From Candidatus Nanopelagicaceae bacterium (lineage in GTDB: Bacteria; Actinomycetota; Actinomycetes; Nanopelagicales; Nanopelagicaceae): a stretch of DNA of 36,440 nt. The position numbers and the translations under genes were made by a program. Positions 8,357 through 17,361 of the stretch are shown here, one piece after another; within the stretch, counting starts at the first letter, position 1, and each line of letters begins with the position of its first letter. A model generated the notes under the pieces. That model was not told where the DNA came from, did no database searches, and saw nothing but the letters and a program-made list of their open reading frames with translations. The stretch is taken from assembly GCA_947454425.1 (NCBI GenBank), contig CANGJV010000006.1:1-36440 (forward strand), given 5' to 3'.

Positions 8357-9846
8357 GAGAGGGACAATATCCAATCAACGAGCAAACGTACGCCAAATCC
8401 AGTGCCACCTTTAGGGTTTTCTCCAGAATCAGCTTCAGAACGTGCCGTACCTGCAATATCGAGGTGGACCCACTTTCGAGTCCCCACAAAATGTTCTAGG
8501 TAGAGCGCAGCAGTAACTGAGCCAGCAGAGTAATGGCGATTACTTGCATTGTGGTTGAGGTCGGCGACATCGCTTTCAAGTGAATCACCATATTCATCTA
8601 CCAACGGCATGTGCCAGACACGTTCTCCGGAAGCCTCACCGACAGTGGTGAGCTGTCGAGCTAATTTTTCGTCGCGGGTATACATCGCAGCATATTGACG
8701 ACCTAGGCCAAGTGTTGCAGCACCAGTGAGTGTTGCTATATCAATGAGATAGTCAGGATCAAGATTCTTATCTGCATAAGCCAAGCCGTCTGCAAGAACC
8801 AATCGTCCTTCAGCATCAGTATTAATAATTTCAACGGTAGTTCCGCCGTACTGCGTAATGACATCTGAAGGTCGTTGCGATGTACCAGAGAGCGCATTTT
8901 CGGCACACATCATCAGTACGGTAACGCGAATATTTGGTTGCAGATCTGCAATGGCAGAGATTGCCCCGAGTGCTGCAGCAGATCCTGCCATGTCACTCTT
9001 CATCGGAGCCATTAAGTCATATGGACGCTTCAGTGAAACTCCACCGGTGTCGTAGGTAATTCCTTTACCGACGATGACTACGTGAGGAAGCGCAGATACA
9101 TTGAGTGACTTTGAATTAGCAATCTTCTTTGGCAAATATGAGAGCTCGATGAACCGAGGACCAGGAGTTGGTGAGGACATACCTACAGCAACAAGGCCAC
9201 CAAACTCTGAAATCGCTTTTCCTTCAAGAACTTTGATTGTTAAACCTTTTTCAACGGCAATATTCTTAGCTTGCTGCGCCATCCAGAGCGGAGTCTTAAT
9301 ATTTGAAGGCGTATGAATGAGGTCGCGAGTTGTTACGAGTGCGGCGGCTATTGCATTGGCCTCAGCGAGCGCATCAAATTCATTGGTTGCAATTGAGAAT
9401 GTCGGAATCTCTGCTGGGGTAGCGCTCTTCAGGTTCCAGGTATATGCCCCTAAAACAATTGAGATTGCATGTGCCTTAACTTCGTTCTTCTTTGTGGGAA
9501 TGAGCGAGATGAGGTTGAGAGCTTTTCCACGAACCTTGCGTCCAAGGGCGGCGCCGGCTGCTCGATAATCCTTGAGCAGGCCTTCTCCTACTCCAACGAG
9601 ATAGAGACGATCCATCTCGATTTCGCCATGAAGCACAGGGATTTCAAAGAGTTCGCCTGCTTTGCCACTTGGCGTGAAGAATGAAACTTCATCGAGCAGA
9701 TTGATATCAAAGTATTTTTCGAGCGATGAGATGAGTGAGCTCTTGCCGAGAAATGAAATCTCGCCCTCTTTACTCTTTGTAAAACCAAGGGCGAGTACAT
9801 CTCCACCTAGGAGAGAGTCGAGCTCTGGAGTTACATTGTGAAGAAT
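8353..9846 (-). CDS. pepA: Leucyl aminopeptidase (M17), probable ATT start
   Basis: NTDAEGRLVLADGLAYA and KSDMAGSAA motifs. Frame stays open 210 nt beyond the track's GTG start (9636), encoding a plausible M17 N-terminal domain (ILHNVTPELDSLLGGDVLALGFTKSKEG...TPSGKAGELFEIPVLHG). No ATG/GTG/TTG in that extension. Confidence 0.85.
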   Translation of the reverse strand: MLHNVTPELDSLLGGDVLALGFTKSKEGEISFLGKSSLISSLEKYFDINLLDEVSFFTPSGKAGELFEIPVLHGEIEMDRLYLVGVGEGLLKDYRAAGAALGRKVRGKALNLISLIPTKKNEVKAHAISIVLGAYTWNLKSATPAEIPTFSIATNEFDALAEANAIAAALVTTRDLIHTPSNIKTPLWMAQQAKNIAVEKGLTIKVLEGKAISEFGGLVAVGMSSPTPGPRFIELSYLPKKIANSKSLNVSALPHVVIVGKGITYDTGGVSLKRPYDLMAPMKSDMAGSAAALGAISAIADLQPNIRVTVLMMCAENALSGTSQRPSDVITQYGGTTVEIINTDAEGRLVLADGLAYADKNLDPDYLIDIATLTGAATLGLGRQYAAMYTRDEKLARQLTTVGEASGERVWHMPLVDEYGDSLESDVADLNHNASNRHYSAGSVTAALYLEHFVGTRKWVHLDIAGTARSEADSGENPKGGTGFGVRLLVDWILSLS

Positions 9847-9857
9847 TTTCTTAGGCC

Positions 9858-10037
9858 TTACTTTTTAATAAGGGCTACTGCGGCTTCAAGCGCGGCGCTG
9901 AGGTTATTTGCTTCCTGTGGATTCATCTCAACCACGAGGCGACCTCCGCCTTCGAGTGGGATTCTCATAACAAGGGAGCGTGCTTCCTTAGTTACTTCCA
10001 TTGGTCCATCGCCAGTGCGGGGTTTCATCGCTGCCAT
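9858..10037 (-). CDS. DUF3117 family protein, 59 aa (absent from ORF track)
   Basis: Read directly: MAAMKPRTGDGPMEVTKEARSLVMRIPLEGGGRLVVEMNPQEANNLSAALEAAVALIKK*. Matches the conserved actinobacterial DUF3117. Confidence 0.93.
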   Translation of the reverse strand: MAAMKPRTGDGPMEVTKEARSLVMRIPLEGGGRLVVEMNPQEANNLSAALEAAVALIKK

Positions 10038-10043
10038 TGGATA

Positions 10044-10049
10044 AGTATC
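10044..10049 (-). promoter_or_regulatory. Candidate -10 (GATACT) for a leaderless DUF3117 transcript
   Basis: Minus strand GATACT-TATCCA-ATG. Confidence 0.45.
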
Positions 10050-10122
10050 CCGTATTCCCCCCCTCGAAAGGAAATCGGATAGGGCGGGTAAGAAGCGGGG
10101 ATTACGCCTAAATTCCGTGTGA

Positions 10123-10314
10123 CTAGAGGCCTAGTTGCGCAGTTATGCGTCGTTTACCAGATTCAATCAGAACTGCGACTGACTTTTCAGGAGCGGATAG
10201 CAAAGTTGCAATTTCGGTCGCACTTTTGCCGCGAAGGTAATGCAGAGTCAAAATGATTCGCTCTTCCTCAGGTAGAGAGGCGATCAACTCGGTGATCGTC
10301 TGAGGGGCGCTCAT
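10123..10314 (-). CDS. Stand-alone sigma70 region 4-like helix-turn-helix protein, 63 aa
   Basis: MSAPQTITELIASLPEEERIILTLHYLRGKSATEIATLLSAPEKSVAVLIESGKRRITAQLGL resembles sigma region 4. Start at 10314 avoids overlap with the upstream SRPBCC gene. Confidence 0.75.
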   Translation of the reverse strand: MSAPQTITELIASLPEEERIILTLHYLRGKSATEIATLLSAPEKSVAVLIESGKRRITAQLGL

Positions 10315-10325
10315 AGGGATAGAGG

Positions 10326-10790
10326 TTACTCCAGAAGACGGCGAAAGCGTGAGAGAGAAATTCTCACTCCAGCCAGTATGAAGGGCTTTACCGCAATAAA
10401 GATAAGCCACGGCGCTTCAATTTCTTCCGACCAATGAAAAATGCTGTTCGCCTCATCGACCTTTTCTACTTCAAAAGTACCGGTGCCTTTGATGACTCTG
10501 CCGTAGTGAATGACATCGCATCGCACTGGTGGTTCCCAACGCGTAACCTTCATTAAATCTAGAATCCCTAAAAATTTTAAGTGTGGGTAGATTCGGTAAA
10601 AGGGACCGGTAAAAGCTTCGATGGTAACGCCAACGCCTTCTGCTGCTTGACTCGTTAGAATTACCTTTGTCTGCAACATCCACTTACTTTGGCCTTGCCA
10701 ATCTGCGATTGCATCCCAGACTTCTTGCGCCGGCGCTGAAATCTTAAGATCTACGCTGATTGGGTGCTTACTCATTAATACTCGCTTCAT
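10326..10790 (-). CDS. SRPBCC family (polyketide cyclase/START-like) protein
   Basis: VDLKISAPAQEVWDAIADWQGQSKWM... typical SRPBCC N-terminus. The actual start may be 10775 (MSKHPIS). Confidence 0.82.
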   Translation of the reverse strand: MKRVLMSKHPISVDLKISAPAQEVWDAIADWQGQSKWMLQTKVILTSQAAEGVGVTIEAFTGPFYRIYPHLKFLGILDLMKVTRWEPPVRCDVIHYGRVIKGTGTFEVEKVDEANSIFHWSEEIEAPWLIFIAVKPFILAGVRISLSRFRRLLE

Positions 10791-11340
10791 TATTTTTTGA
10801 TTTATGGTGGCTCTTAATAAAATCTATCGTCTCTTCGATACTTGTTGCCCATAGAACTAATTCACGCATACCGGGCTTAACGAATTTCTGATTTTCTAGA
10901 TCAATGACTAGCTCATGAAGTTTTGTGTACACACCATAAGGATCGAGAATCACGATTGGCTTGCTGTGAAAGCCTAAGTATCGCCCAACCCAAATCTCAA
11001 TCAGTTCTTCCAATGTGCCAAGTCCGCCCGGCAAGGCGATAAATGCATCTGCCAACTCTTCAATTTTTCCCTTGCGGTTACGCATTGAGTCCACAATGAC
11101 CAGTTCGTCGCTGTCATGATCTGCAAATTCAATATCGACCAGCTTCTGCGGAATGATTCCGATTGTTCTTCCGCCCTTGCTCCGTGCGCCACGAGCGATA
11201 GCGCCCATAGATGAGATGTGGCCGCCGCCTGAAACCAACTCTGCTCCTGCATCGGCAATTGCCACACCGAGGTCAAAGGAGAGGTCGATAAATTTCGGAT
11301 CGATAGCAGGTGACGACGAGCAATAAACGGCGATTCGCAT
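10768..11340 (-). CDS. LOG family (TIGR00730 type) protein
   Basis: MRIAVYCSSSPAIDPKF...VSGGGHISSMG...NRKGKIEELADAFIALPGGLGTLEEL: PGGxGTxxE motif. Start moved to 11340. Confidence 0.93.
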   Translation of the reverse strand: MRIAVYCSSSPAIDPKFIDLSFDLGVAIADAGAELVSGGGHISSMGAIARGARSKGGRTIGIIPQKLVDIEFADHDSDELVIVDSMRNRKGKIEELADAFIALPGGLGTLEELIEIWVGRYLGFHSKPIVILDPYGVYTKLHELVIDLENQKFVKPGMRELVLWATSIEETIDFIKSHHKSKNNEASINE

Positions 11341-11347
11341 GCTCATA

Positions 11348-11353
11348 AGGATA
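11348..11353 (-). promoter_or_regulatory. Candidate -10 (TATCCT) for a leaderless LOG transcript
   Basis: Minus strand TATCCT-TATGAGC-ATG(11340). Confidence 0.4.
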
Positions 11354-11367
11354 GAGCCATTAAACGA

Positions 11368-11373
11368 TATCCT
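11368..11373 (+). promoter_or_regulatory. Candidate -10 (TATCCT) for a leaderless dapD transcript
   Basis: TATCCT-TACTCCC-ATG(11381). Confidence 0.45.
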
Positions 11374-11380
11374 TACTCCC

Positions 11381-12313
11381 ATGTCATCCCAAGCAAATAA
11401 CAATCTGGCGCATGGTCACGGTATCGCTACTCTCTCCGGAGCAACCGTCCTCGATGTTTGGTTTCCTGCCCCGGCACTTGGTGCCCTCTCTGGAACACCG
11501 GATGCTGCGTTAGTAGCTCTTGCAACGCCAGATGCTGACCGCGGAATTACGCGTGAAGTAATTTCAATTGAAATCGACCTCACTACCGCACCAGTTGATG
11601 CAAAAGATGCCTACCTACGTCTGCACCTGCTTTCACATCGCCTTGTAAAACCACATGGTCAATCACTTGATGGAATTTTTGGGTTACTTTCAAATGTGGT
11701 GTGGACATCTGTTGGACCATGCGCGGTTGAAGGTTTTGAGATTACTCGCGCAAAGTTAAAAGCAAAATATGGAAGTGTGACTGTTTATAGCGTTGATAAA
11801 TTCCCACGAATGGTTGATTACATTATTCCTTCTGGGGTTCGAATCGCAGATGCGGATCGAGTTCGCCTCGGTGCGCATCTTGCACCAGGCACAACCATCA
11901 TGCATGAGGGATTTGTAAACTTTAACGCCGGAACGCTCGGTGCTTCCATGGTAGAAGGTCGTATTTCAGCTGGTGTTGTCGTAGGAGATGGCACTGATGT
12001 GGGAGGCGGTGCATCGATTATGGGAACTCTTAGCGGTGGTGGAAAAGAAGTTATATCTATCGGCGAGAAATGTTTATTAGGTGCCAACTCTGGACTCGGA
12101 ATATCACTTGGCAATAATTGTGTGATTGAAGCGGGCACCTACATCACTGCTGCTGCAAAGATTACGTTACCTGATGGGCAGATTGTGAAGGCGGGAACTC
12201 TATCAGGTGCGAACGATCTTCTATTCCGCCGCAACTCTCTGACCGGTGGTTTAGAGGTTGTAATGCGAACTGGTACTTGGGGAGGACTTAACTCAGTTCT
12301 ACATTCAAACTAA
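11381..12313 (+). CDS. dapD: 2,3,4,5-tetrahydropyridine-2,6-dicarboxylate N-succinyltransferase (actinobacterial type)
   Basis: Hexapeptide-repeat LbH region (GASMVEGRISAGVVVGDGTDVGGGASIMGTLSGGGKEVISIGEKCLLGANSGLGISLGNNCVIEAGTYI). Start set at MSSQANN. Confidence 0.92.
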   Translation: MSSQANNNLAHGHGIATLSGATVLDVWFPAPALGALSGTPDAALVALATPDADRGITREVISIEIDLTTAPVDAKDAYLRLHLLSHRLVKPHGQSLDGIFGLLSNVVWTSVGPCAVEGFEITRAKLKAKYGSVTVYSVDKFPRMVDYIIPSGVRIADADRVRLGAHLAPGTTIMHEGFVNFNAGTLGASMVEGRISAGVVVGDGTDVGGGASIMGTLSGGGKEVISIGEKCLLGANSGLGISLGNNCVIEAGTYITAAAKITLPDGQIVKAGTLSGANDLLFRRNSLTGGLEVVMRTGTWGGLNSVLHSN

Positions 12314-12333
12314 TTAACAAATTAATCTAGTAG

Positions 12334-13530
12334 TCAACTAGCTAATGAAAACCAGGGAGAAGGTAACTTCGCCCGACTTCTAAAAGTGTCACCGCGCAAT
12401 ACCTGCGAGACTCCATCAGAAGATGTTCCTTTAATCCAAGTGACTGCACCGGCTGAGTTGCGCGAGATAATTTCGAGCTCTGTCACATTTGGTAAACCAA
12501 ATGCCGCAGCTACCAATGCCTGAGTGGATGATGCGTTCCACGATGCAAATCTTGGATTAAGTGCAATATCTACACTTGCACTATCTGGCACAGATTGTGT
12601 GTAGGCGGTGTATCCGCCCCAGGCGTCGGCGGTTGTTTGCGTCGCGCCACCCGAGGAAGAGAAGTAATAGGCCTGAATCGGCTTTCCGCCACTGAGAATT
12701 GCAAGCCCGGTAGAAGTATCAACATTTGTTCGAAGCACAGCTGCTCGCCATATTTTGCCAAGCTTTGCCTCTGCCTCTTTGGCATATCCAACAAAATTTT
12801 GATCTGCGATATGGGCATAGAGGTGACAATCGCACGATACTTTTATCGAACCCATTTTGGAAAGCGCATAACTACGGGCAGCAATTGTCTGCGCTTCCAA
12901 TATTGCTGCCGGCCAATTTGAAGCGACCTCACTAATTCCAAGTAGGTATTCATCATGAAGTGCAAGTGAGTTTGTCACTTCGAGAGCGCCCTTCACGATT
13001 CGAATCTGTATCTGGCCATAACGGTATCTATCAGTGGATCCACCACCAGTAAAAGTGACGACTGGCGTCGCTCCGCCGCTCCAGCGAAGGGTAAGTAGCG
13101 AGAGGTTATAACCTTGAATTGTCTTTAGATCAGAAGCAACTGAAAGTGTGAGAACCTTCTTATTTGCGATGGTGGTTATTAAGTTTTCACCATTGAATAG
13201 TTGAAGCGTGGATCCGGTTGATGAAGTTGCAAAGCTGGCGCTCTTTAAAGCATGTCCAATATTGACTCTAATCGTCGCCGTATCAACAACAGGTAAGACA
13301 TCTATATTTCGGTAGTAATACTTAAGAATTGCGGTAGCGCTCTCACCTGCGATCGCGCGCGCCTTTGCACCAATTTGACTCATGCCGACTCCATGGCCAT
13401 AACCGGCGCCAGTAAAGTTAAAGATTGCGGGAGCAGTTGAATCCGCACTTGCTGGCGCTGAAAATGAGTTGGTTGCTGGAATTGCAAGCGTTAGCGCTGA
13501 TGCAAAGAGGAGAAGATATTTCTTAAACAT
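12334..13530 (-). CDS. SpoIID/LytB domain protein (peptidoglycan hydrolase activator-like), secreted
   Basis: Signal peptide MFKKYLLLFASALTLAIPA; GAGYGHGVGMSQIGAKARA; EVASNWPAAILEAQTIAARSYAL; YFSSSGGATQTTADAWGG SpoIID motifs. Confidence 0.9.
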   Translation of the reverse strand: MFKKYLLLFASALTLAIPATNSFSAPASADSTAPAIFNFTGAGYGHGVGMSQIGAKARAIAGESATAILKYYYRNIDVLPVVDTATIRVNIGHALKSASFATSSTGSTLQLFNGENLITTIANKKVLTLSVASDLKTIQGYNLSLLTLRWSGGATPVVTFTGGGSTDRYRYGQIQIRIVKGALEVTNSLALHDEYLLGISEVASNWPAAILEAQTIAARSYALSKMGSIKVSCDCHLYAHIADQNFVGYAKEAEAKLGKIWRAAVLRTNVDTSTGLAILSGGKPIQAYYFSSSGGATQTTADAWGGYTAYTQSVPDSASVDIALNPRFASWNASSTQALVAAAFGLPNVTELEIISRNSAGAVTWIKGTSSDGVSQVLRGDTFRSRAKLPSPWFSLAS

Positions 13531-14329
13531 CCTCATCAGAAGATGCGCTCTTTCTGACATTCATAAATTTTTGGTACTCCGCGATTACATCTGCTGGCTT
13601 TCCACGCGCCATCAATTGACCCTGATTGAGCCAAATAACCTCATTACAGAGATCTTCAATTGTGGCTAATGCATGGCTTACGAGAATCAATGCGCGATCT
13701 GCGGTGCGAAGTTCTTTCATACGATTGAGCGATTTCTCTTTAAATTTCGCATCACCAGTACTGAGAGCCTCATCCACAATCAAAATATCTGGCTCGACAA
13801 TTGCTGCGACCGAGAACGCCAGGCGGGCAAACATGCCAGAGGAGTATGTGCGCATAGGTGCATCGATTGCCTCACCGAGCTCTGAGAAATCGGCAATTGC
13901 TTCAAACTTTTCATCGATTTCACTTTGAGACATACCCGCAGCAAGACCGCCTAAATAAACGTTTTCACGGCCAGTCATTGCTGGATTGAAGCCAACACCT
14001 AAGGCCAGCAAGGTGCTGACAGATCCGTAGACTTCAACGCGACCCTTAGTTGGCGGAACAATGCCGGAGATAACACGCATCAAAGATGATTTACCTGCAC
14101 CATTGGAACCAATAATTCCGAGCACTGTTCCGTAATGCACATCAAGTGTGATTGCGTTGAGAGCCTTAACGGTACGAGTGTGTTTCTTTCCGCGCCCAAG
14201 GGACTTAAGTCGCGCTTTGAGAGTCGGTTTCTTTTCAATTGATGTCGTGTAGGTCAGTCCAAGATCTTGTACTGAGACCGCAATTGATCCTCGTGAATGC
14301 TCGTGGTTAAAGTCGGACAGCGAAATCAC
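13523..14329 (-). CDS. Polysaccharide/teichoic acid-type ABC exporter ATP-binding protein (Wzt/TagH-like, no C-terminal glycan-binding domain)
   Basis: GSNGAGKSSL Walker A, YSSGMFARLAF signature, ILIVDEALSTGD Walker B. Confidence 0.92.
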   Translation of the reverse strand: MISLSDFNHEHSRGSIAVSVQDLGLTYTTSIEKKPTLKARLKSLGRGKKHTRTVKALNAITLDVHYGTVLGIIGSNGAGKSSLMRVISGIVPPTKGRVEVYGSVSTLLALGVGFNPAMTGRENVYLGGLAAGMSQSEIDEKFEAIADFSELGEAIDAPMRTYSSGMFARLAFSVAAIVEPDILIVDEALSTGDAKFKEKSLNRMKELRTADRALILVSHALATIEDLCNEVIWLNQGQLMARGKPADVIAEYQKFMNVRKSASSDEDV

Positions 14330-15134
14330 GCTCCCTCGATAGGAAGAAGTAGGTTCCGATAATAAATATTGTGAAGGCGAAGATAGTCGCGTGCAGCATT
14401 CCTTTTGCTGTGGGGGCTTCAGCGTGGACCATTACACGGGACCATGAATCTAGTAAGTAAAAGATTGGGTTGACTATCTCGTACTGCTTGATACTGGAAG
14501 AAATTTTCTTGGCTTCAAAGAGAATCGGAGATAAGTAGAGCAAGCTTCGTGTGAGATATGGCAGCATGCTGGAGATATCTCGGAAATAAACATTGACACA
14601 TGAGATCAGAATTGCCATGCCAAGTGACATCACGATTGCGATTAATAAGATTGGAAAAGCCCAGAGCATCTGCCACGAGAATGGCAAACCTAGAATTGCA
14701 TGAATTACGAGTGCGACAACCAATGTAGGAATGAAGCGAAAAATCGCAACGACAACTGCAGAGAGTGGGAGCATGATGCGAGGAAAAGATGTATTAAGGA
14801 TAAGTCGTTGGCCAGAAGTAATTGCCTTCACTCCCCCGGTCAAACTATTTGCAATTAAATAGAATAGGAAGAGGGTTGAGGTGAGATGGCCAAAGCGAGT
14901 GGCGTCACTTGTTCCGCCAATTACGTAAATCAGCAGGAAATAAACTCCTGAAAGCAGTAGCGGATTGAGAACTAGCCAGAGCTGACCGAAGATGGATCCA
15001 AAATTCTGTTCGCGGAGTTCAGAACGAGCAAACTCGGAGATAAAGCCCCTACGGTGGCGCAATTGGCGAAGGTACTCGCGCATTGGTGGCAGCCCGGCCT
15101 TAAATGGCTCGTAAACAACAACTGGCTGGCTCAT
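14307..15134 (-). CDS. Polysaccharide ABC exporter permease (Wzm/TagG-like, ABC2 type)
   Basis: REQNFGSIFGQLWLVLNPLLLSGVYFLLIYVI and six TM segments; VNVYFRDISSMLPYLTR. Confidence 0.92.
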   Translation of the reverse strand: MSQPVVVYEPFKAGLPPMREYLRQLRHRRGFISEFARSELREQNFGSIFGQLWLVLNPLLLSGVYFLLIYVIGGTSDATRFGHLTSTLFLFYLIANSLTGGVKAITSGQRLILNTSFPRIMLPLSAVVVAIFRFIPTLVVALVIHAILGLPFSWQMLWAFPILLIAIVMSLGMAILISCVNVYFRDISSMLPYLTRSLLYLSPILFEAKKISSSIKQYEIVNPIFYLLDSWSRVMVHAEAPTAKGMLHATIFAFTIFIIGTYFFLSRERDFAVRL

Positions 15135-15140
15135 GAGTCA

Positions 15141-15146
15141 AGATTA
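15141..15146 (-). promoter_or_regulatory. Candidate -10 (TAATCT) for a leaderless wzm-like transcript
   Basis: Minus strand TAATCT-TGACTC-ATG(15134). Confidence 0.45.
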
Positions 15147-15171
15147 CCTCAGCAGAGCCGGAATTCAGTGG

Positions 15172-16173
15172 TTACTGAGCCGGAACGAGATTCTTAGGCG
15201 AAGTTAGAAATCCCACTCCCCATGAGAAGTGCATCGTGGGGATCACAATCAATAGGTAAATAGATTGCAGAAGCGATTGAGAAATAACGATTGCAGCCAA
15301 CGCAACAAAAAGTAAGTAGATTGCAGCTGGCGCAATGAAAATTGGAGAGATAAAAAATCCAAGCAGAATCGATGCGAGAAATCCAAGAGTTGCAACTGGT
15401 GGGGCGAGATATCGATAGTTGATGGTTCCTTTATGTCGGCGAGATACGACTCGTCGCCATCTTCCGTATTCAAAATACTGCTTGGCAAGGGCGGCGAGAT
15501 TGGGGCGTGGTCTATATGTAACTTGAAGACGTGAATCAAAATAGATTGTTCCGCCGTTCTTTCGCAATCTAAAGTTGAGTTCCCAATCTTGGGCTCGTAC
15601 AAATCTCTCATCAAAGCCACCGATTGCAAGTAGAGCTTCTTTCTTGAAGATGCCGAGATATACCGTGTCGACTTCTCCGGCTGCTCCACCGGTATGAAAA
15701 CGTGAAGCACCGACACCGAGTGGGCTTCGCATCGCCCCAGCAACAGCGCGTTCGAAAGTTGAAACTCCCTCAGCCGCCATCATTCCGCCGACATTGACGG
15801 CGCCTGTGCTTTGTATCAATTCGACTGCAATCGAGATGTAACGTGCAGGAATCTGTGAGTGGCCATCGACTCGGACAATGATCGAACCAGTCGATGCTGC
15901 CAAAGCAGCATTGAGGCCCGCCGCAGTACGTCCAGATGGGTTATCTACAACAATAACTCGTGAGTCGCCGGCTTGAATCTCCTTGGCAATTTCTAGAGTT
16001 CGATCTTTTGAAGGACCGACAGCAAGGAGTACTTCAAATTCACCGCGATATTCCTGAGAGAGGATTGAGTTAACGCAATCTCGCAAGTAAAGCTCTTCAT
16101 TAAGAATCGGAAGAATCACTGAGACTTTTGGCAGCGGTGAGCCACCTAACTCATCTTTAGCGGGTGTCGTCAT
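15172..16173 (-). CDS. Family 2 glycosyltransferase with C-terminal TM segments
   Basis: KVSVILPILNEELYLRDCVNSIL..., VRVDGHSQIP, FDERFVRAQDWELNFRLRKNG; C-terminal TM helices. Confidence 0.92.
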   Translation of the reverse strand: MTTPAKDELGGSPLPKVSVILPILNEELYLRDCVNSILSQEYRGEFEVLLAVGPSKDRTLEIAKEIQAGDSRVIVVDNPSGRTAAGLNAALAASTGSIIVRVDGHSQIPARYISIAVELIQSTGAVNVGGMMAAEGVSTFERAVAGAMRSPLGVGASRFHTGGAAGEVDTVYLGIFKKEALLAIGGFDERFVRAQDWELNFRLRKNGGTIYFDSRLQVTYRPRPNLAALAKQYFEYGRWRRVVSRRHKGTINYRYLAPPVATLGFLASILLGFFISPIFIAPAAIYLLFVALAAIVISQSLLQSIYLLIVIPTMHFSWGVGFLTSPKNLVPAQ

Positions 16174-16197
16174 AACGCGGTAACGCTATCGTTCAAG

Positions 16198-16203
16198 TAC
16201 CCT
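16198..16203 (+). promoter_or_regulatory. Candidate -10 (TACCCT) for a leaderless LCP transcript
   Basis: TACCCT-GCCTAT-GTG(16210). Confidence 0.45.
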
Positions 16204-16209
16204 GCCTAT

Positions 16210-17337
16210 GTGAAATCAACGCGCGCGATTCGAATTATTACCTCACTTTCTCTGGGTGTGGTGGCCCTTTCTGCAATAACTTGGTTGGGCCTTGGCCAGA
16301 TTAGTGGCCAGATTTCGCGCATCGATGTCTTCGCTGGACTCGCTGATCGACCAGAGAAGGTGAACTCTGCCCTCAACTATTTAGTCGTGGGCTCTGATAA
16401 CCGTGAAGGCCTCAGTAAGGAACAACTCAAGAAATTACGTGTCGGTGGCGTCAAAGTTGCAGCCGGTGGACGTTCTGACACCATGTTGCTGGTTCACATC
16501 AGTAAGAGTCGTGACACTGCATTTATTGTCTCGCTTCCACGTGACACTCTCGTCACTATTCCGGCTCACACCAGCCAAGATGGCAAATCTCAGATTCCTG
16601 CTCGTCCCGGAAAACTCAATGCAGCCTTTGCATTTGGTGGAGCTCCTTTATTGATTCAAACAATTGAAGGAATGACACAACTTAAAATTGACCATTATGT
16701 TGAGATTAGTTTTGCTGGCTTTGTTGGCGTAGTAGATGCACTTGGTGGAATTCAAGTCTGCTCAAAGGTAGCCATTGACGATCCAAAGAGTCACTTAGTG
16801 ATGGCTGCCGGAACTCATACTCTCGATGGAGTTGAAGCTCTTAAATATGTTCGCACCCGTGACTTCGATGGACGTGGCGATATTGGTCGTATGGAACGCC
16901 AACAGAAATTTGTCTCCGCGGTTATTCGTAAGGCAACATCATCTGGAACATTGCTCAATCCAATAAAGCTTGCCAACTTTTACTCAGCCACAATTTCAAC
17001 GGTAAAGATGGATTCCAGTGTCAATAAGAATGACCTTCTTACCTTGGCAAAGCAGATGCGAAACCTCTCCTCTGGAAATGTTCGCACCTTAACCGTGCCG
17101 CTCTCTGACCCAAATGGTCGATACCCTGGTTTGGGCTCAGTCGTGATTTGGGATTCAACTTTGGCGCCTGAGCTCTGGAATCGCATTAAAAATGACACAG
17201 CATTGGTAGATACGGTTGTTACAGCAAAGTCATCCGCCTCGCCTTCTGGATCAGCATCTGCCTCGCCTTCGGCCACAATGGTCGATAAATTTAAGACACA
17301 TACGGCAGCTGAGAATCCATGCGGTACGAATAAATAA
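16210..17337 (+). CDS. LytR-CpsA-Psr (LCP) family protein
   Basis: NYLVVGSDNREG, GGRSDTMLLVHISK, VSLPRDTLVTIP, GRGDIGRMERQQKF LCP motifs; Ser/Ala/Pro-rich C-terminal linker. GTG start. Confidence 0.95.
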   Translation: MKSTRAIRIITSLSLGVVALSAITWLGLGQISGQISRIDVFAGLADRPEKVNSALNYLVVGSDNREGLSKEQLKKLRVGGVKVAAGGRSDTMLLVHISKSRDTAFIVSLPRDTLVTIPAHTSQDGKSQIPARPGKLNAAFAFGGAPLLIQTIEGMTQLKIDHYVEISFAGFVGVVDALGGIQVCSKVAIDDPKSHLVMAAGTHTLDGVEALKYVRTRDFDGRGDIGRMERQQKFVSAVIRKATSSGTLLNPIKLANFYSATISTVKMDSSVNKNDLLTLAKQMRNLSSGNVRTLTVPLSDPNGRYPGLGSVVIWDSTLAPELWNRIKNDTALVDTVVTAKSSASPSGSASASPSATMVDKFKTHTAAENPCGTNK

Positions 17338-17348
17338 GTACTCTGCAA

Positions 17349-17354
17349 TAGACT
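17349..17354 (+). promoter_or_regulatory. Candidate -10 (TAGACT) for a leaderless ugd transcript
   Basis: TAGACT-CGCCGCC-ATG(17362). Confidence 0.45.
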
Positions 17355-17361
17355 CGCCGCC

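Noticed and set aside
9588-9806. 72-aa minus-strand ORF upstream of the track's pepA start
   Set aside because: Out of frame with pepA; the overlapping in-frame N-terminal extension of PepA explains the region better.
10050-10122. C-run and G/C-rich gap between DUF3117 and the sigma4-like gene as possible small RNA
   Set aside because: Short (about 85 bp), no convincing hairpin or terminator; better explained as DUF3117 upstream region.
12311-12345. Possible hairpin CTAGT-AGTCA-ACTAG between dapD and spoIID-like gene
   Set aside because: Only about 5 bp of stem with mismatches beyond it and no clear T-tract; too weak to call a terminator.
17236-17275. Short TCCGCCTCGCCTTCTGGATCAGCATCTGCCTCGCCTTCG repeat at the end of the LCP gene
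   Set aside because: Encodes a Ser/Ala/Pro low-complexity tail typical of secreted wall proteins; not a DNA repeat element.
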